A stretch of DNA of 64,000 bases. Origin: Lyophyllum atratum. Its lineage: Eukaryota; Basidiomycota; Agaricomycetes; Agaricales; Lyophyllaceae. This document shows, piece by piece, positions 41,563 to 55,800 of this stretch. The stretch spans positions 682,001 to 746,000 of the forward strand of contig JACGCN010000008.1 of the NCBI GenBank assembly GCA_014905825.1, written 5' to 3'. Numbering within the stretch: the stretch's first letter is position 1; the number at the start of each line of letters is the position of its first letter. The notes beneath the pieces were generated by a model. That model worked only from the letters and a program-made list of their open reading frames with translations, did no database searches and was not told the origin of the DNA. The translations under genes were made by a program, and so were the position numbers.

Positions 41563-44500
41563 TCAAGAGAGTCCCACCAGTCTATGCGCAAGGGCCTGCA
41601 CTAACTGTGCCTCGACTCCAAATTCTCTGGCAAGGTCTGCAAGAGCCTCACCATCTTTGCCCTCGTCGCCGGGCCTTGGGCTCCAATGCCGTGCCTCGCC
41701 TTCCACCCTGGCGGAGGATATATCAGAAACGCGCCCATATAAGTCGCGGTTTTCTGGAGTTCTTGGCTCGGAGCGTGCACTTAATGCAGACGGAGAGCCC
41801 CCATCGACCATTGGAGAGGGAACTGGGAGGGAACATGACTCAAGGAACTCCGTGAAGTTGTTGAGCTGCTGAGCCGTAAATGCTGATTTAAATTGAGAAA
41901 GTTAGGTATGTCAAGCGTCAAGCGAAAGGTATGCAGAAGCGTACCATGGCAGCCCAAGGCTGTCTTCACTAGATCAGAGACTAGTTCCATAGAATACTCA
42001 CTGTCATTGGCGAGTTTGGGATCCATGTTCACGCGAGAACGCAGCATCTGCACAGCCGCTGAAAAGGAAATTCGGGTTAGAACATGTTAGCTACCAAATA
42101 GGGAGGCAGGGTTCTAACCATGGGTAACATCTGAAGAAAGACAGCATGTCAACGTCATGATTTGGGTAAGAAGCGACGAGGAGAAGATCGGCATACCGTA
42201 CAACATGTCTCTGACACCAGAAGACCAAAAGACACGACTATCCACATCAGCGGGAAACTTGCTCAAGATGCTGATGAGGGAATGGAATGGCAGAGAGGGG
42301 GCCTTTAGGAAATGTGACTGTGAAGACAGATGAGGTTCATAGCAAGTAAGAGCAGAGGGAAAGCGCTCACGTCCGGCTCCTTGATCAAGTGCAGAAGACC
42401 AACAACCTCACTCTCCCCGATCAAACCGCCCTCTAGGGCACTAATTACCCGTTCATTATCCAACCCTGCCAGCGAAGGACGCGAACTGTCAAACGAGCCT
42501 CTCCAGTTGGGGAACAACTGAAATTTTAAGGAACACAGGTTAGCAAATATATCCTAGAATAGAAAAAGCACCCCAGAAGGCGTAGCAGGTGAGAAGAAGA
42601 GAAACGTTCGGGGATGTTATTCAAGAACAATGGTTACCCGACAGTCTCCACAGCGCCGCTTTTAGAATGCTGTGAAGACTGGTGGAGGGGTGAAGGTAGA
42701 TGTGGAAGCATGGTTCTTTGATGAAATCCATGATCGGGAAGCACAAAACATGCAAATAAGCGCCTGAGACCAATATGGCAACAGGTGCGGAAATGAGAAG
42801 CGAGGCCGACACTAAGTGGCGGAGTGTCTCCAGGGCAAGCAGACCGTGGGAGGGACGTGGCGGTTGAAGCAACGGAAATAGATAGAAATGGAGAAAAGAA
42901 GGCGAAAGGATAGTGGCAGAGCTTCGCGTTTTGCGAATGACAGCGCCATTCCAGAGAGAAAGGTAAGGCATCACAAAAAAACCCACGCTCACACTGCATG
43001 GCGTGAAGTTAAAACAAACAAGGGAGGCCATCAGATGGTCCAAAATTACGGACTTGCTGACAGACAACCAGAAAACCTGGAAAAAGAAGCGACCACGAAA
43101 GAGGAAAATCGAGACGAAACGCAAGGAAAAACGCACATCAGCCATCAGCTCCTCTTGGCCGCTTCTTGTAACAGTGACGCCTCGCGCCCGCCTTCCCTTT
43201 CCTAATACACTCCCTCGATCGCGAGGCTTCCCACCTCGTCGTTCGCCCTGTGCCTCACCTCTCAAGATTTTGCCAGCGACTGCAACATCTGCTACCTCCA
43301 CATACGCGTGGCTCATCGTCTTGCCCCTCCTATCGAGTAAGACATGAACGCGTTCCAGGGGCTGCTGTAACCACTTCTGGATTTGTGGTGGGGTGATGTC
43401 CTAGAGCGCAACGAGCATCAAACATGTTAGTTTCTATCACGAAAAAGATAGAACTAGTCCAGCTTACCCAAGGAACGTTATCTATCCTAAGCACAATGTT
43501 CTCCTCCCCCTTTCCCTTGCCACGCCCTCGCTCCCGCAACTTCTTATCACGCTCCCCTTGAACGGCGTTATTATCTGTCTGATGTGATCTCATCTCCTTT
43601 CGTTCCTCACGCTTGGGAGTGCTCGCGCGGATCCCTTCAAGTCCAAGTCCAAACTCGAACGCACTCTCCAAGCCATTGTTACCAGTTGCTCCATCACCGG
43701 GGACCCCACTGCCAGGCGATGAGAACAAAGGGTCCATGAAACTTTCCCCCATCTCTTCGTTGGGGGCCTGACTTTGCCAACCGCGATCCCAATTCTTCTC
43801 GCCTTTACTTTTGTTATCCTTGTCCTTCTCGGGCTTGGGTGCGCCCGCATTCTGGCTGTCCCCAGCGACCAGCCTGAAATCCGCGACCTTGCCTCGACAG
43901 ACCGCACACTCCATGTCCTTCTCCCCGACGATATTTAACGCGCTTGTTAAACATCCCGAGCATAACGGGTGACCGCATGGAACCAAAACGGCGAGGGTGC
44001 GCGGGTGTACATCAAGACATACGGAACATCCACATTGAGGAGGGGTCTTTTTAGGCTCGGCAGGCTTCGTCGCGAGCTGACTTGGTTCAGGCGCTTTGGC
44101 AAGGGGTGCTACAGATGGTGCGGGAATGGGAACCCATGCAGGATGGCCTATATAGCTATCCACGCTAGGCCCGACATGGGTAGGAGCTGATGCGGGCTTG
44201 ATACCCCAAGCCTGACGATGCGGGTATTCGCCTTGTTCGAACGTATACATATTGCCATCTCCGAACTGCTGTGTGTGGAAATAGTGCTCCACGCTCTCCG
44301 TGATGCTTGCGAGAGTGTTGCCTTGGAAAGGGTCCGAAAACGATGCCTGCGGATGGGAGGGGAAGAATTGCTGCGTGTGCGTATAAGAAGGAACAAGCGG
44401 CTGAGGGTAGCTTGGGTATCCATATGCGTGCATACTATCGTTCGAAAGGTTGTGCTTTGAGTGGAAGCTCAGCTCCATCAAGGAGTCGTCGACATCCTCT

Positions 44501-45568
44501 AGGTCATGATCGTGAATGTATTCATTTTCGAAGTCGTCGTTCTCGTCGATATCGAATAAGTTGAAGGAGGTATCCTGATTCAATCCGAGGGTAAAGCTCT
44601 TGTTCATGTTGGTTTGAGCCGGAGTATGGAGCTTTTCGAAGGCGTCGGTCAGACTAGCCTAGAGAGAAGAACGGTGAGGTGACTCACAGGACCAAATGCT
44701 TCCCTCCTCCGTGTATGCGCCGGATCTGTAAAGCTTCCTTTTAACTTGAGTTGTTTTGCAAGAGCTCGGTTCGGAGGAGGTGTTGATGTTATATGAGTGT
44801 TCTGAGACTGATTAAGGCGGCGTGCGACGAGCGGGGACGCAGGTTGCACAAGGGTGCGCGTGGAACTTCGGGTGTATGTAGGCGATGAAAATGTACGTGC
44901 AGTGGGAGGAGGAACATGGGACTGGGCGCGAGATCTGGCTGGTGCGGGAAAAGCGGATCCCCTTCTGTTCGAAATCAGAGAAGGTGCCAGCAGTGCTGCA
45001 AGTCAAGTCAGTCAATGAGTTGTATCAAACAGAGATGACGAACCCTCTTCAGCCAATATGAATCCAGAGTCGTTGGCGGTATCGGAGAGGGTTCGTTCGC
45101 TAGCTATATGCGCGCTATTAGGCGAAAGAACAAGAAAAAGGTCAAGCGGCGCATACCTTCGTCATCTCCGAAGTGAGAGTCTTCATGCAGAGACGATACT
45201 TTGATACCATTTTCGCTTGCGCGCGACCTCCAGTTCTCAGCAATATCTGCAAGGCTCTGGTCCTTGCTAACTGCCTCCGTGGCAGATCTGGCAACGTCAG
45301 GAGAGTACGAGAGACGTTTCACACTGAATCCAACATTATCCGGGGTCGTTAGGGTAGACGACCCTCCTGAACCAGACGATGTGAACGAGCGCAGGCTGAG
45401 TGGGGTGTAAGGGCTTGCAGGAGTTACTGGGGACTTGTAGAACGACTGAGACGATGAGTAGCGATGGTGGGGACGCTGTACTGGGAGACGCTGGGGGGTG
45501 ACTGGCTGGCTCTTGTGGGATGTCGAGCGGGCCATCGCGGGCGACGTCGGGACTGAATGGCAGGGCAT
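41563..45568 (-). CDS. RING finger plus RRM protein
   Basis: Eleven exons (45157-45568, 45044-45103, 44688-44995, 43468 to 44631 or 44658, 43259-43400, 43137-43201, 42371-42517, 42197-42317, 42119-42130, 41945-42058, 41563-41882) give about 955-963 residues. The N-terminal third is disordered. A RING of C3HC4 type lies near residues 465-515 ('CSVC', 'CGHPLCSGC', 'CAVC'). An RNA-recognition motif follows ('IVLRIDNVPW', then 'SHAYVEVAD'), then a conserved helical tail ('WRGSFDSSRPSLAGLDN'). RING plus RRM suggests a ubiquitin ligase that binds RNA, as Not4 does. Oddities are a 12-nt micro-exon, a 619-bp intron, and an exon 3/4 gap of only 29 bp unless an AAG acceptor is used. The first three exons could be a separate gene. 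Confidence 0.75.
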
Positions 45569-46079
45569 GGCAACACTGCAGGACTGTCACGTCGAACCGT
45601 TACATATCCTACGCGAAACGTCACAGTCACTTTCTCGACGCGTCCTGGTCATGTGCTCGTATCTATTACGCGACTGGATGCCTTCAGCTTTTCACACCCA
45701 AAGATAACTTCCGTTCAGTTCCAGTATCACCGTTGATATGGGCGACACTGATAGCTCAAGGTCATATGTGGATCTGATGTCTATCGACAATGGTCGGATA
45801 ACACATAGCAATCTGTACACAGGACGGGCATTCAGTGAACGCCAATTTACAGAAGTGCAATTTCAGATCAAGCTTGGGAGGCAGAAACAGTCATGATTGA
45901 TTATATATAAAGCTACAGATTGTGGTGATGGTAAATAATGCTACAGTGGTGTTTTCAAGTTCGCGTTCAGATGCAAGGAAAACAAGAGGCCTAATGTCAA
46001 AACAACTGGAATGGAAAAAGCAAAAATTAAGCAAACGAATGTAAGATAAGACGTCATGGATGTCGATGATTGTGCTTTA
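45569..46079. other. Intergenic
   Basis: Promoter side of the RING/RRM gene and 3' side of the next gene. No other signal was recognised. Confidence 0.5.
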
Positions 46080-48262
46080 TCAAGCCGAGCGCAAGAACAT
46101 CTCCACAGGAATAGGCTTCCTCCTCAAGCCCGAGCTCCCGGAGCTCGACGAACTCTCATCGCTCCCCGCGTCGCTGACGCTAGGCGTGACACTCCCACTC
46201 CTCCTCAACCCCTGCGAAGGCGACCCATACCCAATCGCTGCCACATCCGACTCCCTCCTCGCATGCCCAAATCTCTTCGCAGGCGATGTCGGTGACAACG
46301 GCGTCGTCGGGACCACAGATCCCATACCGGACACCGACGACCCAGAGCGTCTGCTCGACGGTGACGTTGCCTTCGTCTTCGGGCTAGGAGAGCCAAAGTA
46401 CGCGCGCAGCTTCGCAGAAGCTGCCAGACCAAGTCCACTGCGGCGCGCGTGCTCCTCCCGGATCGAGCCGAGCGTCGACGAGCTCCAGCGGGAACGCAGT
46501 TCCCGCGAGTCGTCTCCAGCGCTCAAGGCGGGGAGGGCGGGGGCGGGGGAAGTGGTGGTGGCACGGGCATCGCTGATGCCCATTCTTTGGTACTGAGACC
46601 GAGGTGCACTGCGGAGCTCCTCAAGGCCGGTGGCGATGTCGGCTTCGAGGTCAATTGGCGAGGTAGGGAGGGAGAGGGGGAGCATCATGGAACTGTCGAG
46701 GTCCCCTTCAAACTCGATATCCTCCACGAGGAAGTCGAATTCCTCTTCGGCGGAGGAGGGGAAGGAAGTTGGGGTGGATGGGAAGGATGAAGGGAATGGC
46801 GAAGGATAGGGCGACTGGAACGATTGTTGAGAGTAACAGCTCTTAGGGCTGTCTGCAAAGGGAGTGCTAGTCGTCGGGGAGCTGTCGTAGAGCGAAAAAG
46901 AGAACGAGGCGCCGTCGTCAGAGAAGGTGAAGGTCTCGTCTACCAGGATGCAGTCAGCAGGAATGCTGGAGCGAGGAGGCGGGCGACGGAGAGGGGGAGG
47001 GGTGACTGTGAGTGTGTTGGAGCGGGGTATGGAGGTCTTTGCAGGGGTAGATGGAGGGGATCGAAGGTGCTCCGGTAGAGTAGGAACGGGAGGAGGGGGG
47101 TAATTCGGAATGCTCACCCGACTGCGGCGGCGACGGGGGAAGGCAGGGTCAAGCTGAAGGCTTGGGAATTTTTGAGAAGGAGTGGAGGATGTTTGGGTGG
47201 GCGTCTCCGAAGAGGGTGAAATTTGCGAGACGCAAATGGAATCGGGGCGTGAATTTTGGGTGAAGTTCGGTGGGAGAGGCGAGCATAATGTCAGAATATT
47301 CGAAAATTCGCGATTGTACCATTCCGAGTCTGATTCTTCGGCATCTGAGTGTTCATCTAGACTCTTTGACGGCTCAAGGGCAGATGAGGAAATTGAGCAG
47401 ATAGAATCACCGGGGATCGTCGAGGGATTGTGTTTTGTAATTACAAGGGGTTTAATTGAGACCCGACGAGGGTTGAATGAGGGTAGAGGCGAAGAGTAGT
47501 AGGAGGAGAATTCATCGTCTGAGGAAGACGGTGTCGTTGGGAGACCCGCTGAACGAGACTCTGGGCTAGTCGAGGAGGAAGATGACATTGAAGGCGTCGG
47601 AGATTCTGACCCGGTCCGGTAGTGATCGAAGGAAGCGGATGAAGGTGTGGGTATGGGTGGGTGAGGGAATCGCAGGGACACATCCGAGAACTTGAGGCTG
47701 AAGGGATCAGGACTCGGTTCAGGGCTAGGTGTAAAGCAGATAGGTGGGCGAGGCGCTGGTCTCGGAGCAGATAGTAGTCCTGGATTTTGTTGTGCGAAAT
47801 CACTGTCATCATGGACAAGTGCCGTCCTCGCGAGTCGTATGTCGGATACCGACAAGTTAGCATGTCTCCGTTTCGACTTGACACCGGCAGTCTGGGTGCC
47901 ACCTGCGCTAAGGCTAGCAATGTGTTGGCCTGGAGATGGAGACCTTGAGACGGACGACCGGGGTTCATCGTCTTCCTCCACAATCATAGGAAGAGGTTTG
48001 TTTATTGCAGATGTCGAAGGGCATAATTTAGTATGGGTCGGGCGCTTGGAAGCGCGAGCTTGACGCCTAAGGAATACGTCTCGTGAAAAGACTGCAAAAA
48101 TTCTAGTCAGTGTGGAAATTGGAGAGGCAGTGAACAAACGTACAGCTGGTTACAGTTGAAGAGTTCATGGTTGAGTTCGTTGATGTCTATGGGGTTCAGA
48201 GTCAAGTAATTAAAGTCTAGGAGTCGCTGTGATCCACAAGTAGGATTGGACGAAGATGCCAT
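46080..48262 (-). CDS. Hypothetical serine/proline-rich disordered protein
   Basis: Two exons (48154-48262 and 46080-48091) join in phase across a 62-bp intron to give 706 residues. The start 'MASSSNPTCGSQRLLDFNYL' fits the exon. Nearly the whole protein is low-complexity, rich in Ser, Pro and Thr, with acidic patches ('EEEFDFLVEDIEFEG') and many potential phosphorylation sites of Ser-Pro type. There is no recognised domain. The C-terminus 'LRRKPIPVEMFLRSA' is more ordered and may be a short conserved motif. Role unknown. Such proteins are often signalling or cytoskeletal scaffolds, but nothing here shows it. Confidence 0.75.
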
Positions 48263-49879
48263 AGTCACCGGTCCAACCTTTTGAATAACAAGACGGCCAT
48301 TGTCCTCCCGTCCACAAAAGAAAGTACAACCCCGATGACTTGCCTTTTTCGGACACAATGCGGAGTTTTAATCCCACGTGTGTTCATTGTCCTTGTAGGC
48401 TACGTATGTAACGTAAGGCTTGTATTTTGGGTAAACCATTGCTCAAATGCCGAATGGCGAATCGTCAGGCGTTCCCTACGCTACCCTGGACGCGCGGAAC
48501 GGCGAACATGTCCTACTCCCGCCATTATAATGCGCTCTCTTTGCGATATCGAGGGCCGATGCATGTCTGATGTCTTTGTCACCATGACTTGAGCATCTTA
48601 CACCATTTCTGGACATTAGAGTAGTAATAAAAGCGCTATTAGCAAGCACACTGTCTGGTTCGCCCAAGAGCTCCTCAACCGCTGAATTGTCGTCAAGTTC
48701 ATTCTGTCATGCGAGGAGTCGCCGAGGACCCTGACAAGACCAACTTGCACATTGTCGTCAGAAGCTATTGATAAACAAATACAAATGCCATTGTTCCCGT
48801 ATCGTCAGATTCACTCAGCACTGTTACTGCCGAACCTGCACCTCCGACCGCCTATATCTTAAGCTTCGGACTCCTTGGCAGCTCTCCTATCATCTGCAAA
48901 ATCGATCCCTCTGCATTGCGAGTCAACGTCGCCGCATTGGGTTAAAAAGGCATCGATTTATTTGGTCCAAGTTCTGCCAAAAATTGCCTTCAATATTTCC
49001 CATGGCCATCCTATCGGCCATAACTTCATCCTGCAGACATCCTCCGTTCGCCAGCTGTCATATATTTGGTCCATCGTTCATCCAGGAACTTCACTGGCAC
49101 TGCTGATTGAAGCCTGAGTTTGCTGGCTCAGATGAGGGCTGGGGCGACCACTTGCGATGATGAGGTCCCACCGCCCTGTCAACGCCCCTTCCACTGTATC
49201 AACAACAACGCCAAGTCCGGTTGCCAAATCATAGGAAGTTCGCTTGAGTATTGAACGGCCATGTATGACAACTTCGGCCTCCCGCGCGGAAAGTTGAGAG
49301 TATAGAGTCGGCTGCTATACTTGGCAGCCAGCCTCGAAGGGGAGGATAGTAGTGACGGAAAGGAACGCGAGGCGTAGGGAAGGCGCTTGTTAGGTGGGTA
49401 TGCTTATACTGGCCTGATAGTTCAATGTTGTCCGTGCTGCTGCCTGCTTCTCCCAAAAGACGTCGCTATTATCCTGAATGTTACTGGGCGACATTCAATT
49501 GAGGACTTGAGGACCGTTTTATACTGTCTCCCACCTCCTGCACGTATGGGCTGGAGAGACTGACATTTTATCATTCTACAAATCTTTCTTTCTGAGTTCA
49601 AGTATCTAGATTTGAGCTATCTATAGAGCGGCTGGACGTAGAACCCACGTTAAAAAACAATGAGTACTGTCGTAGATCTCCCATCTCCCTCCAAGAGCCC
49701 AACATCCTGCATCAGTATCCGCAAATGAATCTCGCGGAATCTTGTGTGATCGGCGCGCTAAACTGTCTTCGTCCTGGCTCTTCCACGTAACGCACTGCCC
49801 CACGATCCTCAGCGCTAACTAGCTCTGCCTTCCCAAATTCCCTTACAGCACTGGCGATCTGAGGTCTCTGCCTTACACC
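48263..49879. other. Divergent intergenic region
   Basis: 1.6 kb between two divergent start codons. It contains frames such as 48768-49106 without recognisable domains. The last 100 bases before 49880 are pyrimidine-rich, as in a fungal 5' leader. Confidence 0.45.
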
Positions 49880-52800
49880 ATGCCGCCCAAACGTCGCATC
49901 CTAGTGGTATTCGAAAAAGGAGGAGCTAAACGGTTGAAGCTCGCTGTGGGTACAACCCAAACTCGTGGAATTCCGACTGACGGCCTATCTGACATGCCCA
50001 CAGGTATCTATCGATGGGGAAGCAACGAACAGCGCCCTTGCGCAAGAAGTGTCAGAAACTGTCGGTGAGGACTCTGTAAGGCTCGAAATAGGAGAAGGCT
50101 TTGAGCTTCGTGGTCAGGAGTAAGGAGGTCACTCGAAAATTGCCCTTCGTCGCTAATCATATAGCACAGCACCGTAGACATGATACTGGATTCCGACATC
50201 GTGACTGCAAGACCACGCACCGCACAGGCCGACCTCGCAAGTTCATGTAAAGCCCCACCGTCGATCCTCGAACATGATGGAGCCTTTCCGACTTCGAGCG
50301 TCGCGTCGACATTGAAGCCGTCTACATTCTTGTCTTCGTATGGAAGCTCGCTTGAAAGCAATCAACCCAAAATTCTCGACAAAGGGAAAGGAAGAGAACT
50401 TGGCCGATTCCAAATATGCCTCGTTACCCCCGAGCTAGCCCGCGTACATGCTAAAAAGACATACAAGGAATCTACGGAGCCGACCAACGGTATTCTCGCA
50501 TTCGGGGGTGTATTCGTCAACGGCAACACAACTATAGTGAGCGTCAAGTGCCGTCGCCCGAAGATTGGTACACTCAAAAATGACTCTTCTAGTCGGCGCT
50601 TAGACAAGAAGCGGCCCAGATGTTCGGCTGGGTATCCAGCCACGATATGTACGATGATGAACCATGCCGCCATGATAACAGTGGGTCCTGCAGCTGCTCT
50701 ATCGCACAAGAGGTGGAACGGCATGGCCTTTTCTCGACTTTACACTGTCGGTTTACCATCGACGGAACACGATGCTCAAATAACCTTTGCCCATACTCTC
50801 ATGCCACCCTCTCGCAGAGTCAGTCGTTATCCACATACAAAACCCTACATTCTCTCTAAAGGAGTCTTTGTAGATGAAACACTCGGGATTAGCCCACCTC
50901 ACTGTTCCGTCTGCGCTGACGCCCTAGGTATCTCTTCCATACCCTGGCATCCACTTAATTCCATATTGACGGGACTTTAGCCTTCCCATGCCCAACATGT
51001 CTCGAGCGAGCGGCGGAGAGCGGCGACGAGCCAAGCTCTGTCACACACTGCCCGCTAGTCATGGTACGCGGATGCTCCTGGATATCAAGCGAACAGTAGA
51101 CTCATTTTCCGAATCTGCAGAATGCTGGCTGTGGCCACTTACACCACGCCCATTGTCTTGGTCCCCGTCCAGCTGCAACTCTACTCGGCTGTCCTTCAGG
51201 CTGCCCGCGCGGTAACATTCTCCGCGAAGCGACTCCTTTCGACCAAGACGTTCCTAGCATCATCGTAGTATGGGATGGTGACAAAATCGATAGGATTCCT
51301 GTGCCGTCGATATATCTCCCTCCTATGGAGTCCGACATAATGCTACGGTTACAGAGCTCCGTGGTATTCTCCCTGGTTAAAGCCTTCCTTGAGTCAAAAA
51401 ATCTCAAGCTTGATGGTCTATCCGCTCGGATTCATGCAAGAGATCCCGTCACCGAGTAATCACCTTCTCTTCACTCTGTCGTCCGTTGTCTAACTCCAGG
51501 GTTTTCAGGACTGTGCCCTTCACCTGGACGACCCTCGTCAGTGTCTGTCCTTCAGTGTTACACAAAAATCAAGATCATCGACGTTTCCCGTTCTATGAAA
51601 ATGCCTTGCCATCTAATAGACGGTCGGGCAATGGAGCTAAGGAGTTCTGCATCGATTTTCACACTGCACAGATGCCTCTAATGGTTTGCGGTTGCACGAG
51701 GCTTGCCGACATCTTCAACGAGCCCGGTCAAAATGGTCAACATATCGATACCATTGCTACGTTGTATGTCGTCAAGCGTGCATGTGGTAACGGGGACACC
51801 CCAGATCCAAAGCATAGTGCTGTCCCAGTTTCAAAGCAGTCGACCTACCTGCTAGATTCAGCCTGGCAACCTTCTACTCCCCAGACAGATCGTGGGATGG
51901 CAGCCCTTCTATCCTCTCTATTTGTTCTCAGCCACATCGTTGGCGAGAAAGGAGTTACCTCGGAACATGCTGTCCTGGCAGCACTCTACGCAATCACCCG
52001 TTTCCCGCCTGCTGTGCGCGCCTGTATGTGAACGTTCGTTAGCCCGATCAACGATTTTCTTCCTGACTTCTGCTACTTTTCAGTAGGACTTTTGTTTCTG
52101 AATGTTACACCTGAGCCTCAGGAAAAAGCCGCTCTTTCAGAGAGTCTTTTCCATTCATTGAACGACTTCTCCAAGGCAGCACCAGGCCCCATCGTTATCG
52201 ATCCTAGCCGCCGATTTGAGACGGTAAATGACTTCTTATCTTTAAACTGAGTCCCGAAGTTAACAACTATCAGGCACGCATTTTCCTTGGCTACCTGCTG
52301 ACGATAACAGGTATCGCAACGACATCGTCAACTAGGCCGTTGGAATCTTTCTCGCTGGTTTGTTCACTCTCGCAGAAACGCTTGACTGACCCAGTCTTGC
52401 TCGATTCCCATGTTGTCGTTGAACGAAGCGCTGCGTCATACTTTGTTCCAGGGGGGATGCTTCATCAACCGCAGCATACGGTGGACAAAAGGTCCATAAT
52501 CGAGCTAGTTGGGGGTGAACTTCGTCGAGTACTTTGCCATACCACGAATTTCCACGGGTCGGAGATCTACGGATTGCGCATTCAGGATATCGCGGCCCTC
52601 AATCGACCGAGGTCGCTTGAAAGTGCAGGCTATCAATTCTCGAGTGCAATCAGAGCAGCCAACGAATCGGACCTGATTTCCCGTGGGCCACTGGAGCTTA
52701 AATCTCCAGCCGTCGTTCCTCCACAAATTGTTCTAGATGGCGAAGTAAGATCCTTCGTGCTACCAAAAAACCCATAGCTAACGGTAGAGCTGCCAGGGCT

Positions 52801-55800
52801 ACCTTGCAGTTTTCACAGGTCGTGGATGCGGCGCGACCCGCGATGTCAACTTTTTCCGGCCGACGTATGTTGCGTCGACAAGTTCTGTATTATTCTAACA
52901 TAATTTCTCAGATCCGGAGGCGACACTGAAGTTGATGTGAATGACGTAGAACATGCGTTGCAGAAGGTCATCGAAACCCGAAAGAGGGAAGATACTTGGG
53001 AGGTTGATTGTTTTGGAGGCATTCCAGCGAAAGCCCGCGTCCCAGACGAAGTACTTCTACCTCGCCCAATCAAATCTGATTCCCTGACATGATATCTTCT
53101 AGGCAATCATGTTATGTCTTGATCTCAGCCAGTCAATGAACGAAAAGTCCGGGATTGGGGGTTCTGATATTGCTGCAGGCCACTTGCAGCCGTTCAATCA
53201 TACCGCAGAAGCTAGAAAAGCCGTAGCCGATGTCCTTGAGAATGACACAGCGGCCACCATCCACCTCAATGGTCAGCACTTCGGCCTTGTCTCATGCCGT
53301 GCCCCATTTCTCAATTCTGCGACTGTCAATCTAGCGGAAGAATACATCAAGCAGCAACATGAATATTGCCACGTTGCCTGGCAGTCCTGGATCGAGGTAT
53401 CTATTGCTTTAGCGTTACACCGAGATATAGCGATGTCTGACGGACAATCAGGATTCGGAAATGTCAGTGAAGGAACTAGTCAATCATCTGGGCGCAATGG
53501 CCCTTCGGGATGTCCTCCGGATTAAGTCCGACGGGAAGAGATCCAGCAACGGCCGTCATTTGTCTCAGGTAGGGGAAACCTCTTCATTCTTGCGACCCGC
53601 AGCTGAGCGGAAACATAGCTCGCTTCCTTCGCACATGCCAGCGATGCACAGAAAGAAACTATAGTTCAATTCCTCAAAGATTTCCTGGAAGGGTTTGAAC
53701 TCACTTCATCGTTGGGCACAGCCCCCTATGATGTTCCGCGGGATATGGTGGATCCACTGCAAGTTTAGCTCTCTCATTACTCGTGTGTTGAACTCACATT
53801 CATGTCTACAGTACCGGGGACTTCCTCCCACCGATCTCCCGCCGGTCTCCCTCCGATGTCGCATCGAGTGCTCAATGGGTAAGAAGAACCTACCTCTCGC
53901 GGAATTATTGAAGTCTTGACCCCTTGTTCTGGAGGTCGCGGGCAAAGACATTCTGAACAAACTGAGGAAGAAATCTAGCGTTCATCCTGATTTTGTAACG
54001 ATCACTCTGAACCATGAGGGAATGGTAACGTCCTGGACGCTCCCTATTCGGCTGCCAATTCGTGACCTCTACAGCCTGGCACACCGGGCCACTCGGGCAA
54101 GATACGCTTCATTCACTCTCCGGATGACCGAATCAAAAGCTCTGATCACAACCTCAGCGATCTTGCAAATTGAGGCCACTGATTTGCGAGGTGGAGGGTC
54201 GGTTGAACTTTGTAGAGCGATTCCCCATTCCAGGCAACTGAGGCAATTCCTCATCACGTACCGTGATTCTGACGCAACCCAGAAGATCTTGTTACCTGCT
54301 GATGCATCAGCTCTCGCTCTCATCAGCCACATTCGCGCACCTGTTTCAGGTCATTGCCTCTCTGAAATCCAACTTTGGTAGGTCCGGATACATCCATAGC
54401 TTGTTACACTTTAACAATCAAGGGAAAAGGCACGGTCTCCACGATGCTGGTGATGGTCACCGTCTCGGTCACCGCGTTTACACAACTTCCGACATCAGTC
54501 AATATGCTACCTTGGAGTGTCATGAATGGTCCCGGCCTCAAGTTGCTTCACAGGTCGCCCGAGAAGGAAGTCGAAGCCTCACACGACTGGAATTGTTGAA
54601 GGAGTTGTTTAACATCTTCCTCAATCGTGTGGTAAGTAAATTGAACTAGTATGGCCTATTCTTTTATCGTGATGTTCTCATAGAGCTCCTTTGACACCTC
54701 GCTCTCCTTGGTTTTGGGTCTCGTAACATGTCAGTCATACTTCTATGGCAAGGGTTATTTCACGTCTGATTTTCAAAAGTCTCTGACCAAGCGCATGTCA
54801 AGCAAGAGCTTACTCCGATCTTCGAGAACTTCCGACTGGAACTTGACAAAGTCACGGCCGCGGGAAATACTGCAATGTACGATGCTCTGGACGTTGCCCG
54901 GAGTTGCCTGGTCAATTTTCGGCGGGACCTTCCCCACCTTCGTCGAAGGATCATTATTGTCTCTGACGGCGAAGACACGAGCTCGACGTCTAGTATCAAA
55001 GAAGTGGGCTCCGCCTTGCAGAGAGACGATATCACCGTCGATTCTGTCCAGGTCGGCCAACTTAATTCCAGAGTTCTTCACATGTTCTCTGCTGCGACAG
55101 GTGCGTTTACCTCCTGCGTAACTTATACTAGTACTAGAGACTAAATGCCTTAACCAGGCGGATATCGTTTCTTCCCTCAAACGTCACTGGGGGACGCATT
55201 GAGCATATTTGTATGTCATAGTGGATCAATTTCAAGTTGTGGGTTCTGCCTAATGTCAGTTCACAGGATCTCGAAACTATGATGAACTCTGGCGAACGTT
55301 CAACGAGGCCCAAGATGCGAGACGCCTTTTCGGTGTATCAGAGGGGTATGGGTACATTAGGGACTGTGCTGCAACTGCTGTATCCAATCGACGCCATCAC
55401 GATTGACCGATTCCCCAAACGCGCTGAACACCCGAAGCTGCAAGAACGGGTAAAGGATGTAAAGAAAACTCGCGGACGAGGAGTTACGAGCAATGATCGC
55501 ACAAGAAGGATCATGCGAGAGGTCCGTCCAATGGCCACCTTTTTATAAAATGTTGCTGATTATCATGCGGAATCTGGCTGCCAGCTCAAAGCCCTTGTCA
55601 CAGACCCTCATCCACAAATTGATGTATATGTAAATGATAAAGACGTCTCTTTCCTCAAAGTGGTGATTCAGGTACGCCAAGACTCTAACACAAGTGGAAA
55701 TGTCCATGTACATGACTGACCGCTCTACTAGGCGCCCGATGATATTGAGCAATGCCCTTACAAGGGTGGCTGCTTCTTGCTGACGTGCGACCTCCCTGCC

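Noticed and set aside
42621..43136. Hydrophobic frame inside the long intron of the RING/RRM gene
   Set aside because: Removing the 619-bp intron joins conserved segments directly ('EELMAD' to 'LFPNWRG'). The frame has no recognised domain, though an alternative exon cannot be fully excluded.
51575..51625. A second MIDAS-like motif, 'IDVSRSM'
   Set aside because: It lies in a frame that cannot be connected to the flanking exons and falls inside a likely intron (GTGTCT...CTAATAG). Treated as chance.
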